Below, piece by piece: positions 55,710 to 64,000 of a DNA stretch of 64,000 nucleotides; position 1 is the stretch's first letter, and the number at the start of each line of letters is the position of its first letter. Below the pieces are notes generated by a model. The model searched no databases. It had not been told where the DNA came from and saw only the letters and a program-made list of their open reading frames with translations. The DNA is from Clostridia bacterium (GTDB lineage Bacteria > Bacillota > Clostridia > UMGS1840 > HGM11507), in NCBI GenBank assembly GCA_017414505.1, contig JAFQLQ010000002.1, positions 62,001 through 126,000 on the forward strand, given 5' to 3'. Made by a program: the position numbers and the translations under genes.

Positions 55710-56890
55710 TATTTACCATTCCTTTCATATGCTTCGTACAAGGGAGACATTGCGCGAAGTCTTGCAACTATCTCCTTAAGATTTTCAACTATATAATCAA
55801 CATCCTCTTCTTTATTGAAATCGCCAAAGCTTACACGAAGTGAGCCGTGAGCAATTTCGTGAGGAAGACCTATTGCAAGTAAAACGTGAGAAGGATCAAG
55901 CGAACCCGAAGTACACGCAGAACCGCTTGATGCAAGAATTCCTTTTAAATCAAGGCTTAACAAAAGTGCTTCACCCTCAATGAATCTGAATGAGAAGTTT
56001 GCATTATGACAAACTCTTTTCTCTCTGTCACCATTCAGTCTTACATGAGGAATTTCGTTAAGTACTCTTTCAATAAGCTTATCACGAAGTTTTGATAGTT
56101 TAGTCATAGTTTCGTCCAGGTTTTCGGTTGCCATTTCAATTGCCTTACCAAGCCCTACGATACCTGCTACGTTCTCTGTTCCTGCTCTTTTTCTGTTTTC
56201 CTGAGCTCCGCCGTCCATATACGGGAAAATTCTTATTCCCTTTCTTACATACATAGCGCCTACGCCCTTTGGACCGTAGAATTTATGGGCAGAAATAGAA
56301 AGCATATCTATATTCATTTCCTTAACATCAACAGGTGTATGACCTATTGCCTGAACACTGTCGGTATGGAAAATTATTCCCTTTTCCTTTGCAATTTCGC
56401 CAATTTCTTTTATTGGCTGAATTGTTCCTATTTCGTTATTTACGAAAATAACTGTAGCAAGGATAGTATTATCGGTTATAGCATTTTTAAAATCTTCAAC
56501 GCTTACAAGACCGTTTTCGTCAACATCCAGATAAGTAACCTCAAAGCCTTCTTTTTCAAGAGACTGCAAGGTGTGCAGAATAGCGTGGTGTTCTATTTTA
56601 GTTGATATTATATGGTTTCCTTTATTTTTATATGCGTGTGCAATACCTTTAACAGCCCAGTTATCAGCTTCGGTAGCACAGGACACAAATACAACCTCTT
56701 TTTCATCGGCTCCAATTGCCTTTGCAACCTGACTTCTTGCATTTTCTATTGCAATTTTAGGTTTGTTTGACAAGGAATAAATCGACGAAGGATTTCCGTA
56801 TTCTTCAGTTAAATACGGCATCATTGCTTCTAAAACCTCGGGTTTTAGTCTTGTTGTTGCCGCATTATCAACATAAATTTTTTCAGACAT
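55709..56890 (-). CDS. iscS: Cysteine desulfurase
   Basis: 393 residues from ATG 56890 (GGAGG eight bases upstream). PLP enzyme supplying sulfur for Fe-S clusters and tRNA thiolation. DNAATTRLKPEV, HKFYGPKGVGAMYVRKG with the PLP lysine, and the active-site cysteine in SGSACTSGSLDPSHVL are present. First gene of iscS-iscU-thrC; no IscR-type regulator is next to it. Confidence 0.96.
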   Translation of the reverse strand: MSEKIYVDNAATTRLKPEVLEAMMPYLTEEYGNPSSIYSLSNKPKIAIENARSQVAKAIGADEKEVVFVSCATEADNWAVKGIAHAYKNKGNHIISTKIEHHAILHTLQSLEKEGFEVTYLDVDENGLVSVEDFKNAITDNTILATVIFVNNEIGTIQPIKEIGEIAKEKGIIFHTDSVQAIGHTPVDVKEMNIDMLSISAHKFYGPKGVGAMYVRKGIRIFPYMDGGAQENRKRAGTENVAGIVGLGKAIEMATENLDETMTKLSKLRDKLIERVLNEIPHVRLNGDREKRVCHNANFSFRFIEGEALLLSLDLKGILASSGSACTSGSLDPSHVLLAIGLPHEIAHGSLRVSFGDFNKEEDVDYIVENLKEIVARLRAMSPLYEAYERNGK

Positions 56891-57036
56891 TATTTTTTCC
56901 TCCGTAATATATATTAAAAGTCTAAAATTCTCCACATATTATAATACACCATTTTGTCAAATTTTACAACCCTATTATTCAATAATTTGTTATTTTTTTA
57001 AGGAATTTTTTTATATAAAATAAACAATGTATTATA

Positions 57037-57228
57037 TTAACCGTAAAGTGTCTGGTCTGTATATTTGTCATTCAACTCCAGCTCATTATCTAATATAGCT
57101 GGGTCTGTCCCTCTGGTTCCGGCACCGTGTATCAAAAACAGAATCGGACAAATATCTCCTTTTTTGTATCCTTCGGGATATGCTAACATATATGGCATAT
57201 CTTCAAATTTATAATATATCTTTTTCAT
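57037..57228 (-). pseudogene. Truncated alpha/beta-hydrolase fragment
   Basis: 63 residues: a beta-strand start followed by PILFLIHGAGTRGTD, the oxyanion-hole region of dienelactone/acetylxylan-type hydrolases, then a stop. The catalytic serine, aspartate and histidine lie beyond the truncation and are missing. AGAGGAA precedes ATG 57228, so the remnant may still be translated. Nothing recognisable of the rest remains in the 100 bases toward iscS (56936-57036). Confidence 0.7.
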
Positions 57229-57251
57229 TTGTTATTCCTCTAGCATTTTTA

Positions 57252-57719
57252 TTAATATTTTTCCTTACGTCTGGCTTTTCGCAAATCATTTCTTCTCTTT
57301 GCATCTTCCCATTCGCGTTTTTCCTCTTCGGTTTCCAGGATAAGTCCGTCAACTTCAACGGGACGTTCGTTTTCATCAATGGCAACCATAACCACATATG
57401 CTGTATTTATTTTTGTTTTTGTGCCGCTTAATTCTTCCACATAGGTTTCAACCTTAATTTCCATTGAAGTTCTTCCGACATAAGTTATTTTTCCTGTTAA
57501 AACTATTGTATCATTGGCACGGGCAGGTCCTTCAAACTGCAGAGTATCCACCACAGCAGTTGTTACATTTCTGCCCGAATGCCTTCTTGCAACAACTGCG
57601 GCAACAACGTCTATCCATGCCATTAACATTCCGCCAAACAGACGGTTGTATCCGTTTAAACGTGATAAAGTTAAAATCTGAACCTGTTCCGTATAAGAAT
57701 CTTTTACATATTTGTCCAT
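57252..57719 (-). CDS. Acyl-CoA thioesterase (hotdog fold)
   Basis: 155 residues. NRLFGGMLMAWIDVVAAVVARRHSG is the conserved hotdog helix of the YciA/BFIT group, followed by strands and a basic C-terminal tail (about 130-155, rich in Glu, Arg and Lys). Hydrolyses acyl-CoA; chain length preference unknown. Confidence 0.87.
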   Translation of the reverse strand: MDKYVKDSYTEQVQILTLSRLNGYNRLFGGMLMAWIDVVAAVVARRHSGRNVTTAVVDTLQFEGPARANDTIVLTGKITYVGRTSMEIKVETYVEELSGTKTKINTAYVVMVAIDENERPVEVDGLILETEEEKREWEDAKRRNDLRKARRKEKY

Positions 57720-57736
57720 TTTAATTCTCCTTATAA

Positions 57737-57769
57737 ACTAACTGCACCACTTTAAGTGATGCAGTTAGT
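57737..57769 (-). terminator. Terminator after divIVA-like gene
   Basis: ACTAACTGCATCACTT and AAGTGGTGCAGTTAGT arms (57737-57769) form a 16-base-pair stem with one G-T type pair and a one-to-three base loop, between the DivIVA-like and thioesterase genes. Confidence 0.75.
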
Positions 57770-57779
57770 ATTCCCGTAT

Positions 57780-58271
57780 TTAATTATATTTTTCTAAAAT
57801 TTCATCAAACTTGGGAACTATTGATTTGATTGAATCCCTTAAACGTGTGATTTCAGTTTTATAAGAATTTAAAATTTCTTTCTGTTTGGAAATTTCAACA
57901 TTCATTTCAGCAGTTCTTATTTCCTTTTCACGGTTCATTTCGTTAAGCTGATTTTCGATATCTTCTTTGGTAATTGCAAGCAGACTTTCCGCTTCTTTTT
58001 TTGCATCGGAAATTATTTTCTGCGCACCTGCTTCTGCTTTTACAAAAGCGGCAGAAATTTTTTCTTTTTCTGCTTCCATTTCCTTAAGTTTTACTTCAAG
58101 CTCACTTATTTTACCGTTGAGCGCTTCTTTATCAGCTTTTAGTGTTGCAATTTCCCTGTCCTTAATCAGCAGTTTATCGTCTATATCCTTGGATACCTTA
58201 TCGATATACTCAGTTATATTCTTTTTGCTGACACCAAACATTGTTCTTTTAAAATTAACCGACTCGCTCAT
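57780..58271 (-). CDS. DivIVA-domain protein
   Basis: 163 residues from ATG 58271 (GGGGGA upstream). The N-terminal lipid-binding motif VNFKRTMFGVSKKNITEYID (about 4-23) is followed by a nearly continuous coiled coil (about 30-150). DivIVA/GpsB-type proteins collect at curved membranes or division sites and recruit division or sporulation proteins. Third gene after ileS and ilvE; start is 20 bases from the ilvE stop. Confidence 0.85.
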   Translation of the reverse strand: MSESVNFKRTMFGVSKKNITEYIDKVSKDIDDKLLIKDREIATLKADKEALNGKISELEVKLKEMEAEKEKISAAFVKAEAGAQKIISDAKKEAESLLAITKEDIENQLNEMNREKEIRTAEMNVEISKQKEILNSYKTEITRLRDSIKSIVPKFDEILEKYN

Positions 58272-58291
58272 ATGCAATCCCCCGTTAATTC

Positions 58292-59356
58292 TTATTTTAT
58301 TTTTGTTGTCCAACCAAAGGTGTCTTCAATTTTACCCCACTGAATTCCTGTTAAAGTATCGTAAAGCATCTGAGAAACTTCTCCGATTTCGCCATTGTTT
58401 ACGGGCATTACAAGGTCACCGTATTTAAGCTCACCGATAGGAGAAATAACTGCAGCTGTACCTGTTCCCCAAGCTTCTTCAAGCTTGCCTGCTTTGAAAG
58501 CTTCGCAAAGCTCGTCGATGGAAAGTCTGCGTTCGGAAACTTTATAGCCTTTAGACTGTAAAAGCTCAACGATAGACATTCTTGTGATACCGCCAAGAAT
58601 TGAACCGACAAGAGAAGGTGTTACGATTTCGCCGTCAATTTTGAAGAATACGTTCATTGCCCCAACTTCTTCGATATATTTTCTTTCAACACCATCCAGC
58701 CACAAGGTCTGAACATAGCCTTCTTTAGCAGCTTCTTCCTGACCTTTTAAGGAAATAGCGTAGTTTGCACCGGCTTTTGTATAACCTGTTCCGCCTACAA
58801 CTGCACGAACATATTTCTGTTCAACGTAGATTTTAACAGGAGCAAGTCCCTGGGGATAGTATGCTCCAACAGGTGATAAAATAATTGCAAAAATAAGATG
58901 TTTTGCAGGATGAACACCAACCTGAGGATCTACTGCAAAAATGTAAGGTCTGATGTAAAGTGAGGTTCCTTCTTCTGTGGGAACCCAGTCAGAATCAACG
59001 TCAACCAAAGCTTTTATAGCTTTAATGGCAAATTCTTCGTCAATCTTTGGAATACACAAACGGTCACAGGAAACATTTAATCTTGCCATATTTTTTTCAG
59101 GACGGAAAAGCTGAATTTCCCCGTCAGCTCTTCTGTATGCTTTAAGACCTTCAAAAACCTCCTGAGCATAATGAAGAACCATTGCTGCAGGATCTAACTG
59201 GAATGGTCCGTAAGGCACGATTCTTGCATCGTGCCAGCCTTCGCCTTCGTCATAGTTCATAATGAACATATGATCAGTATAGTATTTTCCAAAGCCAAGT
59301 GCTTTCTGATCGGGTTTCTGCTTCGGAGAAGTTGTTCTTGTAATTTTGATTTCCAT
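58292..59356 (-). CDS. ilvE: Branched-chain amino acid aminotransferase
   Basis: 354 residues from ATG 59356 (GGAGCGA upstream). Class IV PLP aminotransferase making or degrading Ile, Leu and Val. EVFEGLKAYRR, the PLP lysine in TKAGANYAISLKG, EVGAMNVFF and GSILGGITRMSI are present. Starts 16 bases after the ileS stop, so it shares the isoleucine T-box control with ileS. Confidence 0.95.
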   Translation of the reverse strand: MEIKITRTTSPKQKPDQKALGFGKYYTDHMFIMNYDEGEGWHDARIVPYGPFQLDPAAMVLHYAQEVFEGLKAYRRADGEIQLFRPEKNMARLNVSCDRLCIPKIDEEFAIKAIKALVDVDSDWVPTEEGTSLYIRPYIFAVDPQVGVHPAKHLIFAIILSPVGAYYPQGLAPVKIYVEQKYVRAVVGGTGYTKAGANYAISLKGQEEAAKEGYVQTLWLDGVERKYIEEVGAMNVFFKIDGEIVTPSLVGSILGGITRMSIVELLQSKGYKVSERRLSIDELCEAFKAGKLEEAWGTGTAAVISPIGELKYGDLVMPVNNGEIGEVSQMLYDTLTGIQWGKIEDTFGWTTKIK

Positions 59357-59372
59357 AATAATATCGCTCCTT

Positions 59373-62300
59373 TTATAATTTTTCAACACCAAATTTAACA
59401 TCTATTCCGTTAATGTTCCAGTCTTTTACAAAGCCTGCTGCTTCGCATAGTGAAATATCCTCTGCCAGAACATTTTCTTTGATTTCTGCGGAATTTCTTT
59501 CAATTATGCCGGCTATTTTTTCATCACCGCAAACGGTAATTTTAATTTTATCCATAACCTCAAAGCCGGCATCTTTTCTCATGGTCTGGATTTTACTTAT
59601 AATTTCTCTTACAAAGCCTTCTTCAATAAGCTCTTCAGTAAGATTTGTATCAATTACAACGGTAATTCCGTAATCGGCATTGGATTCGTAGCCCTCTACC
59701 TTAGCCGCTTCGATAAGCAAATCTTCTTTTTCAAGATAAACATCTTCGCCGCCTAAAGTAATTTTAAGCTTGCCTGTTTCGTTAAGCTCGCTCATAGCCT
59801 TTGAACCGTCAAGCTCAGTTAAAATATTTCTTATTTCACCAAGCTGTTTTCCGAATTTCGGACCTAAAGTTTTAAGCTGAGGCTTGAAGCTGTAAGTTGT
59901 AAATGCGCTTACATCTGCTGTAAATTCAACATTTTTAACATTAAGCTCTTCTTCGATGATTTCTGTATAAAAATCAGGAAGTGCATCCCCTGCGTTAACA
60001 TACATTTTGCCGATAGGCTGTCTGTTTTTGATATTTGCAGTATTTCTGCAGGCTCTGCCCAAAACAACAATATCAAGAACCTTTTCCATATTTTCTTCAA
60101 GCTCTTTATCAATAAAAGCTTCGTTTGCTTCGGGGAAGTCGCAAAGGTGAATGCTTTCGGGAGCATTTTTATCAATGCTTCTTACCAGATTCTGATAAAC
60201 CTCTTCAGCCAGGAACGGTATCATAGGTGCAGAAACCTTAGCTAAGGTTACAAGTGCGGTATAAAGCGTCATATAAGCGTTAATCTTATCCTGAACCATA
60301 TCCTTAACCCAGAAACGTTCTCTGCTTCTTCTTACATACCAGTTACTCATTTCATCTACGAAATCGTCAAGAACTCTTGATGTTTCGGTAATCTTGTAAT
60401 CTGCAAGATAGTTATCAACTGTTTTTACAAGAGTGTTAAGCTTGGATAAAAGCCATTTATCCATAACGGATAATTTATCGTATTCAAGAGTATATTTTGT
60501 TGCATCAAATTTATCTATATTTGCATAAAGAACAAAGAAAACATAGGTATTCCAGAAAGTACCCATAAATTTACGCTGTCCTTCTGTAACCGCACCCTTA
60601 TGGAAACGGTTTGGAAGCCAGGGAGCACTGTTGGAATAGAAATACCAGCGGATTGCATCTGCTCCGTGTTCTTTAAGAGCATCAAAGGGATCAACTGCGT
60701 TGCCTTTGGATTTGGACATTTTCTGTCCGTTTTCATCCTGAACGTGACCTAAAACGATAACGTTTTTATAAGGTGCTTTATCAAAAATAAGGGTTGAAAT
60801 TGCAAGAAGTGAATAGAACCATCCTCTTGTCTGGTCAACTGCTTCGCTGATAAAGTCTGCGGGAAAATTATCATCAAAAATTTCCTTGTTTTCAAAAGGA
60901 TAATGCCACTGAGCAAAGGGCATTGCACCGGAATCAAACCAACAGTCGATAACTTCTTTTACTCTGTGCATTTCACCGCCGCATTCGGGGCATTTTATTG
61001 TTACTGCATCAATATACGGTCTGTGAAGCTCAATTTCATCCGGACAGTTATCCGACATTTCTTTAAGCTCTGCAATACTACCTATAGAGTGGCGGTGACC
61101 ACAGCTACATTCCCAGATATTAAGCGGTGTTCCCCAGTAACGGTCACGGCTTACGCCCCAGTCCTGAACGTTATTAAGCCAGTCGCCAAAACGGCCTTTA
61201 CCGATACTTTCGGGAATCCAGTTAATTGTATTATTGTTTTTAATAAGATTCTGTTTAACCTCGGTCATCTTAATGAACCAGGATTCTCTTGCATAGTAGA
61301 TAAGAGGTGTATCACATCTCCAGCAGAAAGGATAATCATGCTCAAATTTAGGAGCATCAAAAAGAAGTCCTTTTTCGTCAAGGTCAACAAGAATTTTCTG
61401 GTCGGCATCCTTAACAAAAATACCTGCGTAGGGAGTTTCTTCACTCATATTACCTGCTGCATCAACAAGCTGAACAAATGGAAGGTCGTATTTTCTGCCT
61501 ACCTGAGCATCGTCTTCACCAAAAGCAGGAGCAATATGAACTATACCTGTACCGTCAGACATAGTAACATAACTGTCGCAGGTAATGTAATGAGCTTTTT
61601 TCTTCTGCTTTTCACAAATGGGTTTAACAAAGTCAAACAAAGGCTCGTATTCTTTATGTTCAAGGTCGATACCTTTGTAGGTTTCAAGAATTTCATAAGC
61701 AGGAGCATCTTCTTTGGAAAGTCCGCCAAGAACTTTATCAAGCAAAGCTTCCGCCATATAGTAGGTATATCCGTCAGCCGCTTTTACCTTACAATAGGTA
61801 TCATCGGGGTTAACGCAGAGAGCTACGTTGGAAGGAAGTGTCCAGGGAGTAGTTGTCCACGCAAGAAAATAAGCGTCTTCGCCTATTACCTTAAAACGAA
61901 CAACTGCTGAACGTTCTTTAACAGATTTATAGCCCTGAGCAACCTCGTGGCTGGAAAGCGGAGTTCCGCAACGGGGGCAGTAAGGAACAATTTTAAAGCC
62001 TTTGTATAAAAGACCTTTATCCCAGATTTGTTTTAGTGCCCACCATTCAGATTCGATAAAATTATTGTCATAAGTAACGTAGGGATCATCCATATCAGCC
62101 CAGAAACCAACTGTTCCGGAGAAATCTTCCCACATTCCTTTGTATTTCCATACACTTTCTTTACATTTTGTTATAAAAGGTTCAAGACCGTATTCTTCAA
62201 TCTGCTCCTTACCGTCAAGACCAAGAAGCTTTTCAACTTCAAGCTCAACCGGCAGACCGTGGGTATCCCATCCGGCTTTTCTTAAAACCTTGTAGCCTTT

Positions 62301-62522
62301 CATTGTTTTGTATCTCGGAATCATATCCTTGATAACTCTGGTAAGAACGTGACCGATATGCGGTTTTCCGTTAGCTGTGGGAGGCCCGTCATAAAAAGTA
62401 AAGGTTTCGCCGTCTTTACGGTACTCGATACTTTTTCTGAAAATGTCGTTATCCTTCCAGAACTGTTCGATTTTCTTTTCCCTCTCGACAAAATTAAGGT
62501 CGGTAGAAACTTTTTCGTACAT
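59373..62522 (-). CDS. ileS: Isoleucine-tRNA ligase, long eukaryote-like type
   Basis: 1049 residues from ATG 62522; AAAGG has the right spacing for it and not for the ATG nine bases upstream. Class I synthetase: HIGH motif in GKPHIGHVL (about 48-56), editing domain (about 190-400), KMSKS in KMSKSKGNAVDP (about 595-606), anticodon-binding and a C-terminal extension of about 200 residues. The length and the PPTANGKPHIGH context belong to the IleRS2 group related to eukaryotic enzymes rather than the shorter E. coli type; this group is often resistant to mupirocin. Confidence 0.94.
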   Translation of the reverse strand: MYEKVSTDLNFVEREKKIEQFWKDNDIFRKSIEYRKDGETFTFYDGPPTANGKPHIGHVLTRVIKDMIPRYKTMKGYKVLRKAGWDTHGLPVELEVEKLLGLDGKEQIEEYGLEPFITKCKESVWKYKGMWEDFSGTVGFWADMDDPYVTYDNNFIESEWWALKQIWDKGLLYKGFKIVPYCPRCGTPLSSHEVAQGYKSVKERSAVVRFKVIGEDAYFLAWTTTPWTLPSNVALCVNPDDTYCKVKAADGYTYYMAEALLDKVLGGLSKEDAPAYEILETYKGIDLEHKEYEPLFDFVKPICEKQKKKAHYITCDSYVTMSDGTGIVHIAPAFGEDDAQVGRKYDLPFVQLVDAAGNMSEETPYAGIFVKDADQKILVDLDEKGLLFDAPKFEHDYPFCWRCDTPLIYYARESWFIKMTEVKQNLIKNNNTINWIPESIGKGRFGDWLNNVQDWGVSRDRYWGTPLNIWECSCGHRHSIGSIAELKEMSDNCPDEIELHRPYIDAVTIKCPECGGEMHRVKEVIDCWFDSGAMPFAQWHYPFENKEIFDDNFPADFISEAVDQTRGWFYSLLAISTLIFDKAPYKNVIVLGHVQDENGQKMSKSKGNAVDPFDALKEHGADAIRWYFYSNSAPWLPNRFHKGAVTEGQRKFMGTFWNTYVFFVLYANIDKFDATKYTLEYDKLSVMDKWLLSKLNTLVKTVDNYLADYKITETSRVLDDFVDEMSNWYVRRSRERFWVKDMVQDKINAYMTLYTALVTLAKVSAPMIPFLAEEVYQNLVRSIDKNAPESIHLCDFPEANEAFIDKELEENMEKVLDIVVLGRACRNTANIKNRQPIGKMYVNAGDALPDFYTEIIEEELNVKNVEFTADVSAFTTYSFKPQLKTLGPKFGKQLGEIRNILTELDGSKAMSELNETGKLKITLGGEDVYLEKEDLLIEAAKVEGYESNADYGITVVIDTNLTEELIEEGFVREIISKIQTMRKDAGFEVMDKIKITVCGDEKIAGIIERNSAEIKENVLAEDISLCEAAGFVKDWNINGIDVKFGVEKL

Positions 62523-62555
62523 ATATTTCATCCTTTCACAAAATTTACCTAAAAA

Positions 62556-62790
62556 CAAAAAACGTCCTGCGTAAGATAACAGGACGAAAAATATTTTTTT
62601 CGATTATAAACCACCCATACTATCATATGTGTTTCCTTTAACGGAGAAAATCCGGCTCCACCTACTTGGCATATGCCTTTCAGATAGCAACTCCGAAGTG
62701 ATCTTCAATAAATTCCGAAACACCGCCTTACACCATCTGCGGCTCGCTTTGGACTCAGAAAATACCTACTCTCTTCATCATAGTTTTTCA
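62556..62790 (-). promoter_or_regulatory. Isoleucine T-box leader of ileS
   Basis: On the minus strand Stem I begins AGAGAGTAGG (62767-62776), the distal part has AGCGAGCCGCAGATGGTGTAAGGCGG (key words GATGG and GGCGG), and a specifier ATC (complement of 62700-62702) precedes ACTTCGGAG. The T-box bulge is GGGTGGT (62608-62616), whose TGGT pairs with ACCA of tRNA-Ile. It ends in a terminator CGTCCTG/CAGGACG (62563-62586) followed by TTTTTTG. Uncharged tRNA-Ile would favour readthrough into ileS-ilvE. Confidence 0.92.
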
Positions 62791-62797
62791 TTAGATA

Positions 62798-62826
62798 ATT
62801 ATACACAATAAAATCCCAAATGTCAA
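62798..62826 (-). promoter_or_regulatory. Consensus promoter of the ileS T-box transcript
   Basis: TTGACA (62821-62826), exactly 17 bases, TATAAT (62798-62803) on the minus strand. Confidence 0.9.
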
Positions 62827-62850
62827 TAAAAATCGAAAATAAATTATTTT

Positions 62851-63906
62851 TTATAACCCCAAAGCCTTTTTAACAACCGGTGCAATAGCTTCTGCCATTC
62901 TGTAAAAGCCTAAATCGTTTGGATGTGTTCCGTCTACGGTGCAGGCATCTCTGTCCTTATCGGTGAACAAATCTTTTCCGTTTATGAAATAAACGTTTTT
63001 ATCTCCTGCTTTAACTGCATTATTATAAGTATTTAAAATAACGTTTATTCTTTCGTCATCACACTTATCGGGGCGTGAAACAAGAATTATGGGAAGTTCG
63101 GGATGTCTTTCCCTTACATATTTAAAGAAAGGTTCGTGAGTTTCCTTTAGATGTTCTAAAGTTGGAGCGTTATGGTCGTAATCCATTACAAAACAACTCA
63201 TATCATATCCGCAAATAAGTTCTGCCATATAAAGCTCACCTCTCGCACTTCCGCTGAAGCCAAGATTATATGTATTAACATCAAGCCATCTGCCGATTAT
63301 GCTTGAATACATATTTCCCGGTCTGGAAGCGCATCCTCCCTGAGTTATGGAAGAACCGTAAAACATCACTGCTTTATCCGAATCGTAAGGCTTTGGAGCT
63401 TTTAAAACGGCATCCTCATCAAGACCAATATAAAGCTCTTTGATTCCGTTGTAAAGCGGAAAATTAATGGTTACTTCCCTTTCCTCTTTAGGAAGATTTT
63501 CAAGAGGAAGAGTATCAATCTTCGACTTATCCTCCTGCTCCCATCTGAAAGCAGAAGCTACAAATTTTTTATCCTTACCTGTTCCAAAATAGATATCGAA
63601 GCCTCCGCTTCCCGTCTGAGGCATATGCGGCATAACTTCACCGTTGAGAAGCTTTGCTTTTATAGCGATTGTTGTACTGTCTGTAACAAAACGCACCTTT
63701 CCGCCCGATGTGTGCTCGCTAAGCATTGAAACACCTTCGTTTACCTTGTCAACATCTTCTTTTTTTAGACGAACATACTTTCCGTCCTCGTAAAACCATT
63801 TAAGACCTTCAACCACCATTGGCTCGTTTATCGGATCATAAAATTTCAGACTTTTTCCATCTGTTGTTTTTATAACAAAATTTTTATCTACACTTCTTAT
63901 ATCCAC
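62851..63906 (-). CDS. SGNH/GDSL-family hydrolase
   Basis: 351 residues from GTG 63906 (AAAGGAG eight bases upstream). An N-terminal beta-sandwich (about 1-170) precedes an SGNH esterase domain: Ser in FYGSSITQGGCAS, Gly in FSGSARG, Asn in DHNAPT region, and Asp/His in DGTHPNDLGF near the C-terminus. No signal peptide. Layout resembles carbohydrate esterases acting on acetylated or acylated sugars; the substrate is unknown. Confidence 0.85.
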   Translation of the reverse strand: MDIRSVDKNFVIKTTDGKSLKFYDPINEPMVVEGLKWFYEDGKYVRLKKEDVDKVNEGVSMLSEHTSGGKVRFVTDSTTIAIKAKLLNGEVMPHMPQTGSGGFDIYFGTGKDKKFVASAFRWEQEDKSKIDTLPLENLPKEEREVTINFPLYNGIKELYIGLDEDAVLKAPKPYDSDKAVMFYGSSITQGGCASRPGNMYSSIIGRWLDVNTYNLGFSGSARGELYMAELICGYDMSCFVMDYDHNAPTLEHLKETHEPFFKYVRERHPELPIILVSRPDKCDDERINVILNTYNNAVKAGDKNVYFINGKDLFTDKDRDACTVDGTHPNDLGFYRMAEAIAPVVKKALGL

Positions 63907-63932
63907 TCTGAAAACTCCTTTGTTTTTTCTTA

Positions 63933-63960
63933 ATTATAACACACCAATTCCAAAAATCAA
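63933..63960 (-). promoter_or_regulatory. Promoter of the SGNH hydrolase gene
   Basis: TTGATT (63955-63960) and TATAAT (63933-63938) with 16-base spacer on the minus strand, about 27 bases upstream of the GTG start. The remaining 40 bases to the right edge show nothing else. Confidence 0.65.
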
Positions 63961-64000
63961 TAGACAATATATGAAATTTTCCGTCATTTTTATGTATTTT

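Noticed and set aside
60903-61910. A 335-codon open frame on the plus strand
   Set aside because: It lies wholly antisense to ileS, has no ribosome site and its translation lacks any domain; an open frame by codon bias of the opposite gene.

Overview
The window is 64 kb of AT-rich chromosome (about one third G+C by eye) from a Gram-positive, endospore-forming anaerobe of the class Clostridia, probably an uncultured gut-type lineage. The evidence is a spoIIP gene, oxygen-independent HemZ/HemW-type radical SAM proteins, the electron-transfer type dihydroorotate dehydrogenase pair PyrD/PyrK, a T-box controlled ileS, strong AGGAGG-type ribosome sites and perfect TTGACA/TATAAT-type promoters. No rRNA, tRNA, CRISPR array, prophage or insertion sequence was seen.

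Layout. 1-7.3 kb: threonine/aspartate genes (an ApgM-type putative homoserine kinase divergent from hom-lysC-DUF5131), uvrC, and a strongly expressed two-gene unit of unknown function (NifU-like protein plus GGGtGRT protein). 7.4-15.7 kb: an RpiR regulator with a transporter, a nuclease pair behind a GH2 beta-galactosidase, and pantothenate kinase with an ECF S-component. 15.7-22 kb: the ylxM-ffh-rpsP-khpA-rimM-trmD operon, rbgA, lepB and rplS. 22-31.1 kb: a mini YqzL-like gene, a DUF1273 gene, and a long leftward cluster pyrK(frameshifted)-pyrD-lipid kinase-coaE-M18 peptidase-era-recG-membrane protein. 31.2-38.7 kb: rightward DUF4364, MBL hydrolase, hemZ, a nucleoside kinase read through into a zinc-ribbon protein, mgtE, then a sugar-type oxidoreductase with an AraC regulator. 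38.7-39.0 kb: a composite palindromic repeat with no gene. 39-49.9 kb: sugar isomerase, polysaccharide deacetylase, spoIIP, an HD protein, a recD2-comF-hemW operon, a lipoprotein, HAD and PRTase-like genes, and a DNA glycosylase. 49.9-53.5 kb: a BlaI/BlaR1-type pair with a clear double operator, and a phosphoesterase. 53.5-64 kb: a DUF1540 mini-gene, iscS-iscU-thrC, a truncated hydrolase, a thioesterase, ileS-ilvE-divIVA under a T-box, and an SGNH hydrolase.

Together the genes are mostly core metabolism and information processing. Threonine synthesis is split across the window: hom, lysC and the putative homoserine kinase lie at one end and thrC behind the Fe-S genes near the other. The least understood parts are the NifU-like/GGGtGRT pair, the DUF5131 radical-SAM-like gene in the hom-lysC operon, the kinase/zinc-ribbon read-through ORF that contains a promoter inside its coding sequence, the large unidentified ectodomain of the M56 sensor, and the single-base frameshift in pyrK.
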